From JBFMFR01 sp040752025 (GTDB lineage Bacteria > Chloroflexota > Anaerolineae > Anaerolineales > UBA4823): a stretch of DNA of 26,515 bases. A model generated the notes under the pieces. The model had not been told where the DNA came from. It saw nothing but the letters and a program-made list of their open reading frames with translations, and searched no databases. Shown in pieces: positions 1-7,152 of this stretch. Numbering within the stretch: the first letter of the stretch is position 1; each line of letters opens with the position of its first letter. The DNA lies in NCBI GenBank assembly GCA_040752025.1, contig JBFMFR010000073.1, forward strand, positions 1-26,515. The letters run 5' to 3'. The translations under genes and the position numbers were made by a program.

Positions 1-10
1 CAAACTCTCC
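1..10 (-). rRNA. Probable extreme 5' end of a 16S rRNA gene (partial)
   Basis: Read on the minus strand, the first ten bases give GGAGAGTTTG, the conserved opening of bacterial 16S rRNA just before the familiar ATCCTGGCTCAG. Ten bases alone prove nothing. The upstream context, with two perfect-consensus promoters and a long structured untranslated leader pointing this way, makes an rRNA operon the best reading. The contig probably broke here because rRNA operons are repeated in the genome. Confidence 0.5.
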
Positions 11-286
11 GCAAATCTTCCTCACGTCTCTTTCAACGTGTGCGTTTCTTCGCGTTTTCCGTTCTACAGAATCTTGGGTTCCTCTTCTATCTTCTTCTTC
101 CTATCACTCTTCAGTTGTTAAGGTGCCGGCTTACACACTTCACTTACAGACCAAACGCCGATGTCCATCTTCGACATCGGCTCGTCAGACCGAGCAAGCT
201 TGCCAGCTTTGGTCCCTGACGCTTGAGCGTCTTGTAAGTTGTCAGCGATCTGCCCTCTCGGACGAGATCTGGTTGTTTAAAGTGCG
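11..286 (-). promoter_or_regulatory. Putative rRNA operon leader with hairpins
   Basis: This stretch lies between the promoter-proximal start site and the presumed 16S 5' end and has no credible gene. It holds a 9-bp perfect stem (GCCGATGTC at 157-165 with GACATCGGC at 173-181, 7-nt loop) and a short stem at 218-231 (GACGC/GCGTC around TTGA). The part next to the 16S is purine-rich on the transcribed strand. Such leaders normally carry antitermination and RNase III processing signals; I could not identify a clear boxA. The leader role is inferred from position. Confidence 0.45.
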
Positions 287-292
287 CATTTA

Positions 293-320
293 ATTATACG
301 CACTCTTGCCCGGTTGTCAA
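293..320 (-). promoter_or_regulatory. Sigma-70 promoter P1 of the putative rRNA operon
   Basis: On the minus strand there is a perfect -35 TTGACA (315-320) and a perfect -10 TATAAT (293-298) separated by 16 bp. Transcription would start near 286 and run toward the window edge. It is the promoter nearer the rRNA of a tandem pair, which is typical for rRNA operons. A short inverted repeat, GTGCG (282-286) with CGCAC (299-303), brackets the -10 box. Confidence 0.75.
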
Positions 321-389
321 GGGGTATTCCCGGCTTTCTTGCATTTTCAAGAACTTTGCCACCCGAGACCCCTCGTCCCAAGCCCAAAG

Positions 390-417
390 ATTATACGCCA
401 ATCAGCCAACCTGTCAA
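390..417 (-). promoter_or_regulatory. Sigma-70 promoter P2 of the putative rRNA operon
   Basis: This is a second perfect minus-strand promoter: TTGACA at 412-417 and TATAAT at 390-395 with a 16-bp spacer, about 97 bp upstream of P1 and with the same geometry. The TGA stop codon of the DUF2203 gene (414-416) lies inside the -35 hexamer, so the protein gene ends exactly where the rRNA control region starts. Confidence 0.75.
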
Positions 418-809
418 GGGTTTACCGCCCACAATTTCCGGCCTGCATAACCCTCGTCCAGTTCGTGCCAGTAAGCCACCTGCTCCTCCCCATACTGCCA
501 GCACAGGTACACTTCCCGCCCCTCGCGCTGCGCCGGGAAATCCACCAGCCCGGCGTTAAGGTCCTTCAACACCGCCCCCGTCCCCTGGATTTCGCGCACC
601 AGGCCGTCCAACCGCTGGAATTCCTGCGCTGCCTGGCTGGCGGCCTTGCTGCCCCCGTTGCCCACCGCCTTCTCCACCACCGGCCAGACCAGCGGCTGCT
701 GATCCAGGATCGCCTGCCGGATCTTCAGGATCTCCGCCATCAGCGGACGGATCGCCCGCATCACCGCGTTGGCCTGCTCCAGCGTAAAATAGCTCGCCGC
801 CTTACTCAT
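414..809 (-). CDS. DUF2203 family protein
   Basis: This 131-aa soluble protein matches my recollection of the DUF2203 family. The N-terminus has the FTLEQANAVMRAIRPL opening. A mid-protein helix has the pattern LDGLVREIQGTGAVLKDLN. The signature C-terminal block, GLVDFPAQREGREVYLCWQ followed by WHELDEGYAGRK, is present. No enzymatic activity is established for the family and I see no catalytic motif. Length is normal. The ATG at 809 overlaps the end of the upstream 69-aa gene by 8 nt (ATGAGTAA), so the two are almost certainly co-translated. Its TGA stop falls inside the -35 box of rRNA promoter P2. Confidence 0.85.
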   Translation of the reverse strand: MSKAASYFTLEQANAVMRAIRPLMAEILKIRQAILDQQPLVWPVVEKAVGNGGSKAASQAAQEFQRLDGLVREIQGTGAVLKDLNAGLVDFPAQREGREVYLCWQYGEEQVAYWHELDEGYAGRKLWAVNP

Positions 810-1011
810 CCTCGCCTTCAGCCTTTTTCTTGCTGCCGATCTCCACCAGTTGCACCTGCACCTGGTAGCGCCTCCCCTCGATCTCGATCTTCTGGTTGGC
901 GTAATAGCCGCGCGAGCCCGTCTTGAAATCCTTGGGCGCCACCGCCAGGACGCTCAGCAGTTGCCCGCCATCCGACTTCAACTCTGCAACAATGAAATTT
1001 GGACTGCTCAT
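802..1011 (-). CDS. Small hypothetical protein (69 aa)
   Basis: I do not recognise this protein. It is short and soluble and looks like a small beta-barrel: alternating hydrophobic strands such as NFIVAEL, LLSVLAVAP and RYQVQVQLVEIG. It has a highly charged C-terminal tail (GSKKKAEGEDE) and no cysteines, membrane segment or signal peptide. The reading is supported by a good Shine-Dalgarno (AGGTGAGAGG directly upstream of the ATG) and by the 8-nt overlap with the DUF2203 gene downstream. Together they form a two-gene unit. The function is unknown. Confidence 0.65.
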   Translation of the reverse strand: MSSPNFIVAELKSDGGQLLSVLAVAPKDFKTGSRGYYANQKIEIEGRRYQVQVQLVEIGSKKKAEGEDE

Positions 1012-1040
1012 CCTCTCACCTCGACTTTCTTGGATACCCC

Positions 1041-1074
1041 ATTATACTTCTTATCCTACTCAGTATCGATACTG
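1041..1074 (-). promoter_or_regulatory. Putative promoter and palindromic operator of the DUF2203 unit
   Basis: A perfect TATAAT lies on the minus strand at 1041-1046, about 30 bp before the 69-aa gene. The expected -35 position (1064-1069, TCGATA) is poor, but it is covered by a perfect 14-bp palindrome, CAGTATCGATACTG, at 1061-1074. A weak -35 overlapped by a dyad is the usual arrangement for an activator or repressor site. The regulator is unknown. Confidence 0.4.
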
Positions 1075-1275
1075 CTGCATGAATAGCACCAGCTCTGCGA
1101 TTCGTAAAAATACGGACTACTTCACCAATCTACTGACCAAGAACCGGGCGTTACCCTGGCATGTTACAAAACACTTGCTGCTTCGATGATACCTAGCTGG
1201 GCAAAAAATGTTCATCCAAAAACGATCTCTCTCCAGTTTCGATACCCCGGATTCTGACCATTATCTCATACAATA
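1075..1275. other. Intergenic stretch without a recognisable gene
   Basis: This AT-rich spacer lies between the divergent DUF2203 and SOUL units. Short open frames occur but lack ribosome binding sites and protein-like composition. I see no tRNA fold, CRISPR repeat or mobile-element end. Confidence 0.5.
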
Positions 1276-1293
1276 TGGTATAATAAATTATAC
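1276..1293 (+). promoter_or_regulatory. Extended -10 promoter inside a palindrome, upstream of the SOUL gene
   Basis: TGGTATAAT (1276-1284) is a perfect extended -10 element on the plus strand. It forms half of a dyad, GTATAAT-AA-ATTATAC (1278-1293), so a TATAAT is also presented on the minus strand. No good -35 is visible, which fits an extended -10 promoter. The leader to the SOUL start would be about 115 nt. Confidence 0.45.
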
Positions 1294-1407
1294 AATACCT
1301 GGACAATTCCAGGGCGCATACGATCCCCCTGCTTGTACGTGCAGTTTTTGAATGCGAAATAGGATTGGCACAATCCGTAATCAGCCGCTGTTGAAAGGAA
1401 ACCGTTG

Positions 1408-1965
1408 ATGACCGAAACCCCTCAATATGTTGTCGTAAAGAAACAAAGCGAGATTGAAATCCGGCAGTACCCCGCTTACATTCAAGCTGAAGTAGTGATG
1501 GATGAAAAGCAATATAAACCTGCCATCGAAAAGGGGTTCAATGTCCTGGCGGGATACATTTTCGGGAATAATGTCTCGAAACGAAAAATCGAGATGACCA
1601 CCCCCGTCCAGGCCTCCCAATCTGAGAAAATTGCCATGACCACGCCGGTTACTGTCACCGGCGAAACCAGTTTCACGGTGGCTTTCATCATGCCCTCAGC
1701 CTACACCCTGGAAACACTGCCGCAGCCGAAAGACAGCCGGATTCATTTCAGGCTGATTCCGGCCCGTTCAATCGCCGCCATCCGGTTTTCCGGGTATTTC
1801 CAGCAAGGCAAAATCGAGAAGAACAGGCAGCGCCTCAGCCAATGGCTGCATGAACAAGGCATCGAAACAGAAGGGGATTTTATCCTGGCCGGGTATAATC
1901 CTCCCTGGGTGCCGGGGTTTCTGGCGCGCAATGAAGTCTTGATCCAGATCAAGAACGGGCTTTAG
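1408..1965 (+). CDS. SOUL family heme-binding protein
   Basis: This 185-aa protein has the SOUL/HBP pattern: an N-terminal VVVKKQSEIEIRQYPAYIQAEV strand pair, then LAGYIFGNN, two KIEMTTPV / KIAMTTPV repeats near residues 60-80, FIMPSAY, and a C-terminal LAGYNPPWVPGFLARNEVLI. Family members bind tetrapyrroles in a beta-alpha sandwich; bacterial roles are poorly defined. There is no signal peptide, so it is probably cytosolic. The ATG at 1408 is chosen over the TTG at 1405 because AAAGGA sits 8-9 nt upstream of the ATG. A heme operon lies 5 kb downstream, but an insertion sequence and an unrelated operon separate them, so a functional link is only suggestive. Confidence 0.92.
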   Translation: MTETPQYVVVKKQSEIEIRQYPAYIQAEVVMDEKQYKPAIEKGFNVLAGYIFGNNVSKRKIEMTTPVQASQSEKIAMTTPVTVTGETSFTVAFIMPSAYTLETLPQPKDSRIHFRLIPARSIAAIRFSGYFQQGKIEKNRQRLSQWLHEQGIETEGDFILAGYNPPWVPGFLARNEVLIQIKNGL

Positions 1966-2034
1966 CGAAAAGATGATAAGATATTTCAAACGCTTCCTAA
2001 AACCTGAATTTTACTTACCGAAAGGGTTTATTCC

Positions 2035-2901
2035 ATGAAAACAACCGATCGCAGTTCACTCATCGTATTCCCCGTTTTGATCTTAATTGGTTTGTTAATA
2101 GCAGCAGCCGGCAGCCAGGGCGGCAGCCGCGTGGCAGGCATTCCGGTCTTTGCCCTACTGGTGGGTTTGGCCTTCCTCATCCAGTGGCTGGCCTTTATCC
2201 CCGCTTACTTGCGGCAGACCGAGAAGTTCTTCGATTTGACCGGCAGCCTGACCTACATCTCCATCAGCACAATCGCTCTGCTTCTGAGCACCAGTATCGA
2301 TGCCCGGGCCATCCTGGTCTGGGCGCTGGTCATCATCTGGGCCTCCCGCCTGGGCGCTTTCCTCTTCCGCCGTATCCAAAAAGCCGGCAAAGACGATCGT
2401 TTCGATGAGATCAAGCCTTCTTTTATGCGCTTCCTGAACGTCTGGACCATCCAGGGCTTGTGGGTAACCTTCACCCTGATCGCTGCGCTGGTCGCCATCA
2501 CCACCACAAACCGCAAAGCGCTGGACCTGTTCGCCCTGGTTGGCTTCCTGGTGTGGGTTTTCGGATTTACAATCGAAGTGGTGGCCGACCGCCAAAAAAG
2601 CCGCTTCAACGCCGACCCCAATAACAAAGGTAAGTTCATTCAAACCGGTTTATGGTCGCGCTCCCGCCACCCCAACTACTTTGGCGAGATCGTCCTGTGG
2701 GTGGGCGTGGCGCTGATCGCCATACCTGTTCTGCAAGGCTGGGGATGGGTGGCCCTGATTTCCCCGGTTTTTGTCACCCTGCTTCTCACCCGCGTCAGCG
2801 GCGTCCCCCTGCTCGAAAAGAAAGCCGACCAGAAATGGGGTGGTCAGCCAGAGTATGAGGCCTATAAGAAGACAACCCCGGTACTGATCCCCCGGTTGTA
2901 A
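2035..2901 (+). CDS. DUF1295 family membrane protein (steroid 5-alpha reductase-like / isoprenylcysteine methyltransferase-like fold)
   Basis: This 288-aa integral membrane protein has about seven hydrophobic segments. The C-terminal third carries the DUF1295 signature: KGKFIQTGLWSRSRHPNYFGEI at about residues 198-220, then a long hydrophobic hairpin, then PLLEKKADQKWGGQPEYEAYK. The RHPNYFGE motif is shared with steroid reductase-like and membrane methyltransferase-like proteins, where it helps bind NADPH or S-adenosylmethionine. The bacterial substrate is unknown. The ATG follows AAAGGG by a workable distance. It sits 69 bp after the SOUL gene on the same strand and probably belongs to the same transcript. 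Confidence 0.88.
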   Translation: MKTTDRSSLIVFPVLILIGLLIAAAGSQGGSRVAGIPVFALLVGLAFLIQWLAFIPAYLRQTEKFFDLTGSLTYISISTIALLLSTSIDARAILVWALVIIWASRLGAFLFRRIQKAGKDDRFDEIKPSFMRFLNVWTIQGLWVTFTLIAALVAITTTNRKALDLFALVGFLVWVFGFTIEVVADRQKSRFNADPNNKGKFIQTGLWSRSRHPNYFGEIVLWVGVALIAIPVLQGWGWVALISPVFVTLLLTRVSGVPLLEKKADQKWGGQPEYEAYKKTTPVLIPRL

Positions 2902-3001
2902 TGCAGCGAAGCCCGCAAGATGACCGCTCGGTTCATTACCGGTAGCCATGTGGTTCAACTGTGTCGATACATCCTCGGCACAATCAAGAAAGGAACTAAC
3001 C

Positions 3002-3337
3002 ATGAAAATAGCTAAAATCATCGCTCTGGCTGGCCTGCTGGCTATGACTGGCATCCTGGTCTACGCGTTCACCATCGGAGATTTTTTTGCCGAGGGAGCC
3101 AAACTGCTGGCCATGCCCTGGGGGATAGTCTCCCTGGTAGACCTGTACGTTGGCTTTGCCCTCTTCTCGTGCTGGATCGTATTCCGTGAAAAGGCGTTGC
3201 TCCCCTCGCTGATTTGGGTGATCCTGATGATGGTGCTGGGCTTCTGGGCTGGCGCACTGTATTCCTTCATCGCCTTACACACCAGCGGCGGGGATTGGAA
3301 GCGCTTCTGGTACGGCAAACGCTCCAATACCATGTAA
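3002..3337 (+). CDS. Small membrane protein, DUF1475-like
   Basis: This 111-aa protein has three hydrophobic segments (about residues 4-24, 38-60 and 68-92) and a short polar tail (GGDWKRFWYGKRS). The pattern MPWGIVSLVDLYVGF, IVFREK and VILMMVLGFWAGALYSFIAL resembles the DUF1475 family as I remember it; no function is known. An upstream in-frame ATG at 2948 exists, but the ATG at 3002 has a proper AAAGGA ribosome site and begins with a normal membrane-anchor sequence, so I use it. The next gene starts 7 nt after its stop. Confidence 0.8.
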   Translation: MKIAKIIALAGLLAMTGILVYAFTIGDFFAEGAKLLAMPWGIVSLVDLYVGFALFSCWIVFREKALLPSLIWVILMMVLGFWAGALYSFIALHTSGGDWKRFWYGKRSNTM

Positions 3338-3343
3338 GCAATC

Positions 3344-3880
3344 ATGGATGCAAATAAGCGCTGGCTGATTGCCATCATCCTGATTGGGGGAGTGGCTGTG
3401 CTCGGCAGCTATTTCTTGGGTGTCCAGGCTTATCCCAACGCCGGGCAAATCCTGTGGGGCGGTGTGCCCGAGAGGATTCGGCCGGCTTATACCGTCAACA
3501 TGTTCCTGGCAGCTGCAGGGTATTTCCTTTTCACTTTCTTCATTCTGTTTCGCCTGGATCCAATCGAAACAAAGGTGACCAGCCGCTTCGGGTTTGGAGT
3601 GTTCAATGGCCTGTATGCCGCCATCCTGTTCCCATCTGCGCTCTGGCTGCCGCTCACCTTCTTTGCAGCTGAGCAGTCCAGCCAAGCTTTGTTGTGGATC
3701 GTGAGAATCGAATTGGGCCTGGTCGGCGCAGCCTCGCTGGGCCTGTTCTTCGCCTTGTGGAAAGTCAGGCCGCCCCAACCCGCCTGGACCTACCGGCTGG
3801 CCCTACTTGGCATCCTATTCTTCTGTATCCAGACAGTGATCTTGGATGCGATTGTATGGAGTGCATTCTTCCAGTTTTAG
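3344..3880 (+). CDS. Hypothetical multi-pass membrane protein
   Basis: I do not recognise this 178-aa protein. It has about five transmembrane segments: residues 7-27, 51-70, 83-107, 115-138 and 149-173. Connecting loops are short and there are no obvious catalytic or metal-binding residues. It follows the DUF1475-like gene by only 7 nt, so the two are very likely co-transcribed and may act together at the membrane. It is the last gene before a strong hairpin. Confidence 0.75.
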   Translation: MDANKRWLIAIILIGGVAVLGSYFLGVQAYPNAGQILWGGVPERIRPAYTVNMFLAAAGYFLFTFFILFRLDPIETKVTSRFGFGVFNGLYAAILFPSALWLPLTFFAAEQSSQALLWIVRIELGLVGAASLGLFFALWKVRPPQPAWTYRLALLGILFFCIQTVILDAIVWSAFFQF

Positions 3881-3907
3881 AGTCAGACTTCATCGTGACA
3901 AAGAAAA

Positions 3908-3944
3908 CTCTCGGGGCACTCCAAGTTTTCAAGTGCCCCGAGAG
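3908..3944 (-). terminator. Strong hairpin terminator between convergent units
   Basis: A 13-bp perfect stem pairs CTCTCGGGGCACT (3908-3920) with AGTGCCCCGAGAG (3932-3944) around an 11-nt loop. On the minus strand it is followed by TTTTCTTT, so it fits a Rho-independent terminator for the Gfo/Idh operon. On the plus strand the stem follows the membrane-protein gene but the trailing T tract is poor. It probably insulates both convergent units. Confidence 0.75.
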
Positions 3945-3996
3945 AGATTCGCACTCTAGTCTCAACCAACGTTGATCTTATCGGATGATCCAGATA

Positions 3997-4011
3997 TGGC
4001 CTGACAGGCCA
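3997..4011. repeat. Short perfect palindrome
   Basis: TGGCCTG-A-CAGGCCA is a 7-bp perfect dyad with a one-base centre, in the spacer between the convergent units. The rest of 3945-4130 holds no gene that I can see. It may be a protein binding site or chance. Confidence 0.35.
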
Positions 4012-4130
4012 GATTGGTTTTGCGTTCTAATTCTACACCACGTACCCCAAACGACTGGAGATTGTTATGGCGGTATCCATCACCAGGATGGACAAAGCAA
4101 TGAGTCTCGATACGGGAAGACAGTATTACC

Positions 4131-5078
4131 TCATAACAACTGATCCATCACCCAATTGGTTCGCGCCCCGCTTTCACCGGTGCTGGGGCATCGTCCAATC
4201 CCATTTAACTCATCGATGATCGTCTGTGTGAGTGGCTGGTGCATATGTGCCGGGTTATCGATGGCGAACTCGGTTACTTCATCCTTGGTTTCTAATTTAA
4301 CAGGTTGCGTATCAAAATTCGAGAAACTTATTTTGCCTTTAGTACCGATTATCTCGGTTTTGTCGATCTTCTTGAACGTGGTGAAGCTCCAAATACCCAC
4401 TGCTTGCACGCCCGACTCAAATTTAAAGGCGCCAGTGACAATATCCTCGGCAGGGTAACGCCCACCTAAATTCCCAGAAAACCCCACCACCGATCGAATC
4501 GGCCCCAGGACATAGTCAAGAAAATCCAGTGTATGGCAGCCCATATCGACGAATTTCCCGCCCCCTCCGATCTCAGGGGTATAGTGCCAGTCGAATTCAT
4601 CAGGAAGCGGCATATACAGCGCCATCGTTACACCACGGATGTCACCAATGGCCCCAACATCGATTAATTCTTTGATCTTCAAAAATCGTGGCAGGCTGCG
4701 TCTATAGTAAGCTACATAGAGCGGCACTCCCGCATCTTGACAGGCCTGGATCATTTCCTGGCACTCGGCAAAGTTCATTCCCATTGGCTTTTCAACATAG
4801 ACCGGTTTCCCAATCTGAGCACACTTTAGCGTATATTCCTTATGGGCATAGGGGGGCGTCGCAATGTAGACTGCATCCACATCCGGGTCCTGGATCAAGG
4901 CCTCCGCGTTGTCATACCATCTGGATACATTATGGCGTCGGGCATAATCCTGGGCTAATTCTTTGTTGCGCCGCATCACGGCTACCAGGCTGGAGTTCCT
5001 GGCCTTTTGAAATCCTGGGCCGCTCTTTTTTTCGGTTACATCTCCGCAGCCGATAATGCCCCACCGAATAATCTTCAT
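4131..5078 (-). CDS. Gfo/Idh/MocA family NAD(P)-dependent oxidoreductase
   Basis: This 315-aa cytosolic sugar-type dehydrogenase has an N-terminal Rossmann fold (WGIIGCGDVTEKKSG, residues 6-20) and the family lysine in VEKPMGM (EKP at 96-98). It also has the catalytic block GGGKFVDMGCHTLDFLDYV (171-190) with D178, H182 and D185. Members oxidise or reduce hydroxyl groups of sugars, inositols or related cyclitols; the substrate cannot be told from sequence. I start at the ATG at 5078, preceded by AGAAGG; a TTG five codons upstream is possible. It begins 24 nt after the aldolase-like gene, so the pair probably forms a catabolic operon for a carbohydrate or sugar acid. Confidence 0.9.
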   Translation of the reverse strand: MKIIRWGIIGCGDVTEKKSGPGFQKARNSSLVAVMRRNKELAQDYARRHNVSRWYDNAEALIQDPDVDAVYIATPPYAHKEYTLKCAQIGKPVYVEKPMGMNFAECQEMIQACQDAGVPLYVAYYRRSLPRFLKIKELIDVGAIGDIRGVTMALYMPLPDEFDWHYTPEIGGGGKFVDMGCHTLDFLDYVLGPIRSVVGFSGNLGGRYPAEDIVTGAFKFESGVQAVGIWSFTTFKKIDKTEIIGTKGKISFSNFDTQPVKLETKDEVTEFAIDNPAHMHQPLTQTIIDELNGIGRCPSTGESGARTNWVMDQLL

Positions 5079-5102
5079 CTTTCCTTCTCTCAATTGGGAA
5101 TA

Positions 5103-5888
5103 TCAACCTTCAAGTATCCTTCTCATGTTTTCCCCGTTCTGCTTCCACCATTGGAATAAAATCGACAAATCGACCCCCAGACTGAAGTGGCGCACCCCCA
5201 TATCGATGTACTTCTTAGCTTGATCGGGGTGATGGATCTCCACCCGAGGTTGTACGCCAGCTTCTAGAGCCGCTTCGATCACTCGTTTCTCTGCTGCGCG
5301 GACATCCGGGTGGTCGCGTTCTCCGGGTTTTCCAATACTCATTGCGAAATCAGTCGGGCCCCATTGGACCATGTCGATCCCACGCGTTGCCAGAATTTCA
5401 TCCAGATGGTCGACGGCCGATTTCTTCTCGATCATCACCATCACAACCAGCTCTCGCAGCGCCTGGACATATTCTGGGGTTCCGCCATATTCCATGTAGG
5501 TAAAGCGGCGCATTACCACGCCAAAATTGCCGTTATCCTCAGGATGATCCGGCTTCATAATGCGCACACATTCGCGCGCATCCTCACCAGTGCTTACATC
5601 AGCGAACAATACACCCTGAAAGCCAGCGCCGATCCCGCGTTGTGCCAGGTAGGTGCGCGGTTCAGCGTCAACCTTTATGATAGCTGACATGTCGAAAAGT
5701 TCCACCGTCCGGCAGAAATTATCCAGGGCAAAAAGATCGAAGGGGGCATATTCGGCCAGAAATTCAACATAATCGAACATCCTGGTGTGCCCAAGTGCCT
5801 CCACAGTCGCCGGCCAAATGCTATGAACGCGGGTTCCAAGCGTCGGTTTATTTTCGTTGAGAAGTTTTCGCAGTCTGTTCGTTTTCAT
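5103..5888 (-). CDS. HpcH/HpaI-type aldolase family protein
   Basis: This 261-aa TIM-barrel protein belongs to the HpcH/HpaI aldolase/citrate lyase group, class II metal-dependent enzymes that cleave or form 2-oxo acids such as 2-keto-3-deoxy sugar acids. The visible signature is the barrel strand MVMIEKKSAVDHLDEIL with E154, then MVQWGPTDFAMSIG with D180. The 26-residue spacing matches the two metal ligands of the family. The usual catalytic region is less canonical than in HpaI (TYLAQRGIGAGFQGVLFADV), so substrate or even activity may differ. Start ATG 5888. A promoter lies about 24 bp upstream, and the Gfo/Idh gene follows 24 nt downstream. Confidence 0.82.
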   Translation of the reverse strand: MKTNRLRKLLNENKPTLGTRVHSIWPATVEALGHTRMFDYVEFLAEYAPFDLFALDNFCRTVELFDMSAIIKVDAEPRTYLAQRGIGAGFQGVLFADVSTGEDARECVRIMKPDHPEDNGNFGVVMRRFTYMEYGGTPEYVQALRELVVMVMIEKKSAVDHLDEILATRGIDMVQWGPTDFAMSIGKPGERDHPDVRAAEKRVIEAALEAGVQPRVEIHHPDQAKKYIDMGVRHFSLGVDLSILFQWWKQNGENMRRILEG

Positions 5889-5911
5889 AATAGCCAGCCT
5901 ACCTTTCCAGA

Positions 5912-5940
5912 ATGATAATGCCGCTCCTTAGAAACGTCAA
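5912..5940 (-). promoter_or_regulatory. Sigma-70 promoter for the aldolase-oxidoreductase pair
   Basis: On the minus strand TTGACG (5935-5940) and TATCAT (5912-5917) are separated by 17 bp, each one mismatch from consensus. The start site would fall near 5905, giving a leader of about 17 nt before the ATG at 5888. Confidence 0.6.
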
Positions 5941-6003
5941 CCACACACGCTCACTTCGTATAATAACATCTCTTTTGGCCATGCAATTACAACAAAAACC
6001 GCT

Positions 6004-6979
6004 GGCTCATCTGTCAAAAGTGTGCAGAGTGACAAGAGCATGAATAAGGTTCGGTGAAATGCGTTTACAGTTTCTGCGGAACTCGGTCATGGCAACATAT
6101 CCGCTGAGCCAACGCTTATGCACACCCTTGAAGGGACGCAGGAAAATGCGCACATCCGTCCACATGCCTTCGACTGTATTGACATGGACTTCACGAATAC
6201 CGTCGCCATCATCGTCGCGAGCCCATTCGTTCTGAGCGTGGCATACAGTGGCATGAGGACGGATAATGTGATGGTAAGCTCGCCATTCATCGGTGTTGCA
6301 CATTGTTCCGACCAGGGTGAACTGATGAACATGCTGCTCCAGAGTCTCTCGATCCGTGTGGTGCGCCACTCGCAGGCGTACTTGCCCACTTTCACGACTG
6401 ACTGTCCCAACAATTGGCGGTCGATCGTTATCATAGGTGCCATGCCCGCGTTGTTTGTTGGCTCGGCAGCGTGGTGGATCGTCTGGATCAGGGTGAAGTT
6501 CACCTTTTTTCCCCCGCATTCTGAAACATCTCGTCAGTTTCAGTACAGGTATCGGGCAAGGGTGTCTGGGGTTGAGCCATTTCTGCATTGGCTTGCACTT
6601 CATGGCGTAGTGCAAGCACTGTCTTGTAACCCACCTTCAACTCCGCAGCTAGCACCTTTGAACTTTCGCCTTTGCAGAACCCACGCATGAGTAGAACCAC
6701 TTGCATCGGTGTCAGATGTGTCTGCTGAAAAATTGTTCCACTGTACAGGTTGTAAGCCGTGCCACAATCTCGACAACGATACACCAACAACTCGCTGCAT
6801 TTGGTCTGCCGAAAGGGTCGGGCTTGCTCGAACGGCTTCTGGCAAGTCGGACACCTGAAACCAATGGGGTGGAAGTGCTGCACAATCCATTCGACACTGC
6901 TGTCGTAATCCAGTAGATCCGTGATTGGGAATTCCATGCTCTTAGTTTACCACTTCTGCACACTTTTTACACATGAGCC
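6004..6979 (-). mobile_element. IS1595-type insertion sequence (about 976 bp)
   Basis: The element is bounded by 25-bp imperfect terminal inverted repeats starting GGCTCAT. The left is at 6004-6028 and the right at 6955-6979, with 2 mismatches, and the core AAAAGTGTGCAGA is perfect. It carries one transposase of the ISXO2-like DDE type with a frameshift. The transposase stop codon lies inside the left repeat. I found no convincing 8-bp target duplication (AAACCGCT on the left, AACTCTTT on the right). The insertion is therefore old, or an end has recombined. It sits directly upstream of the heme operon. Confidence 0.85.
6007..6937 (-). pseudogene. IS1595 family transposase, frameshifted
   Basis: The first frame (start ATG 6937) encodes an N-terminal zinc ribbon, CPTC at about residues 30-33 and CRDC at about 56-59. 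An HTH-like linker and the first catalytic aspartate (TDEMFQ) follow. It stops at 6500, just after a G5A6 run. The remainder continues in the next frame with GELHPDPDDPPRCRANK, the second aspartate (NTDEWRAY) and the glutamate (HVNTVEGMW), and ends LHTFDR at 6007. Removing one A from the run restores AGEKGELHPDPDDPP, the expected family sequence. A one-base insertion is thus the likely cause. The joined protein would be about 309 aa, normal for the family. RNA-polymerase slippage at the run could still give some full-length enzyme. Confidence 0.8.
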
Positions 6980-7107
6980 AACTCTTTTACAAGAACCATT
7001 AAATCAGTGGGTAGAGCCCACACACGTTCTCATAAACTACTGAACCTTATCTTATGATTTTCTTATAGATATGTCCCTAAACCTCAGTGTACCAAATAAC
7101 CATGCGT

Positions 7108-7116
7108 TGATATATT
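7108..7116 (+). promoter_or_regulatory. Candidate extended -10 promoter of the heme operon
   Basis: TGATATATT gives a TGn motif joined to TATATT, placing a start near 7123 and a leader of about 30 nt before hemA. No good -35 is visible. The 173 bp between the insertion sequence and hemA contain no better promoter and only a small hairpin (GTGGG/CCCAC at 7007-7021). Confidence 0.3.
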
Positions 7117-7152
7117 GCTGCAATACTTCACGTAAAGGTTCAGGTTCAACTG

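Noticed and set aside
306..926. Plus-strand open frame of 206 codons at the left end
   Set aside because: It is proline- and arginine-rich, overlaps the rRNA promoters and lies antisense to the DUF2203 gene, which matches a known family.
6505..6525. Programmed -1 frameshift in the transposase at the G5A6 run
   Set aside because: The frame change needed is +1 (or loss of one base), not -1, and this family normally has a single uninterrupted gene, so a mutation is the simpler reading.
6118..6690. Plus-strand open frame of 190 codons inside the insertion sequence
   Set aside because: It is antisense to the transposase and resembles no protein I know.
5996..6987. Eight-base target duplication around the insertion sequence
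   Set aside because: The flanks AAACCGCT and AACTCTTT do not match, so no duplication can be claimed.
7007..7021. GTGGG/CCCAC hairpin before hemA as part of a tRNA or riboswitch
   Set aside because: It is only a 5-bp stem with no surrounding cloverleaf or conserved riboswitch core.
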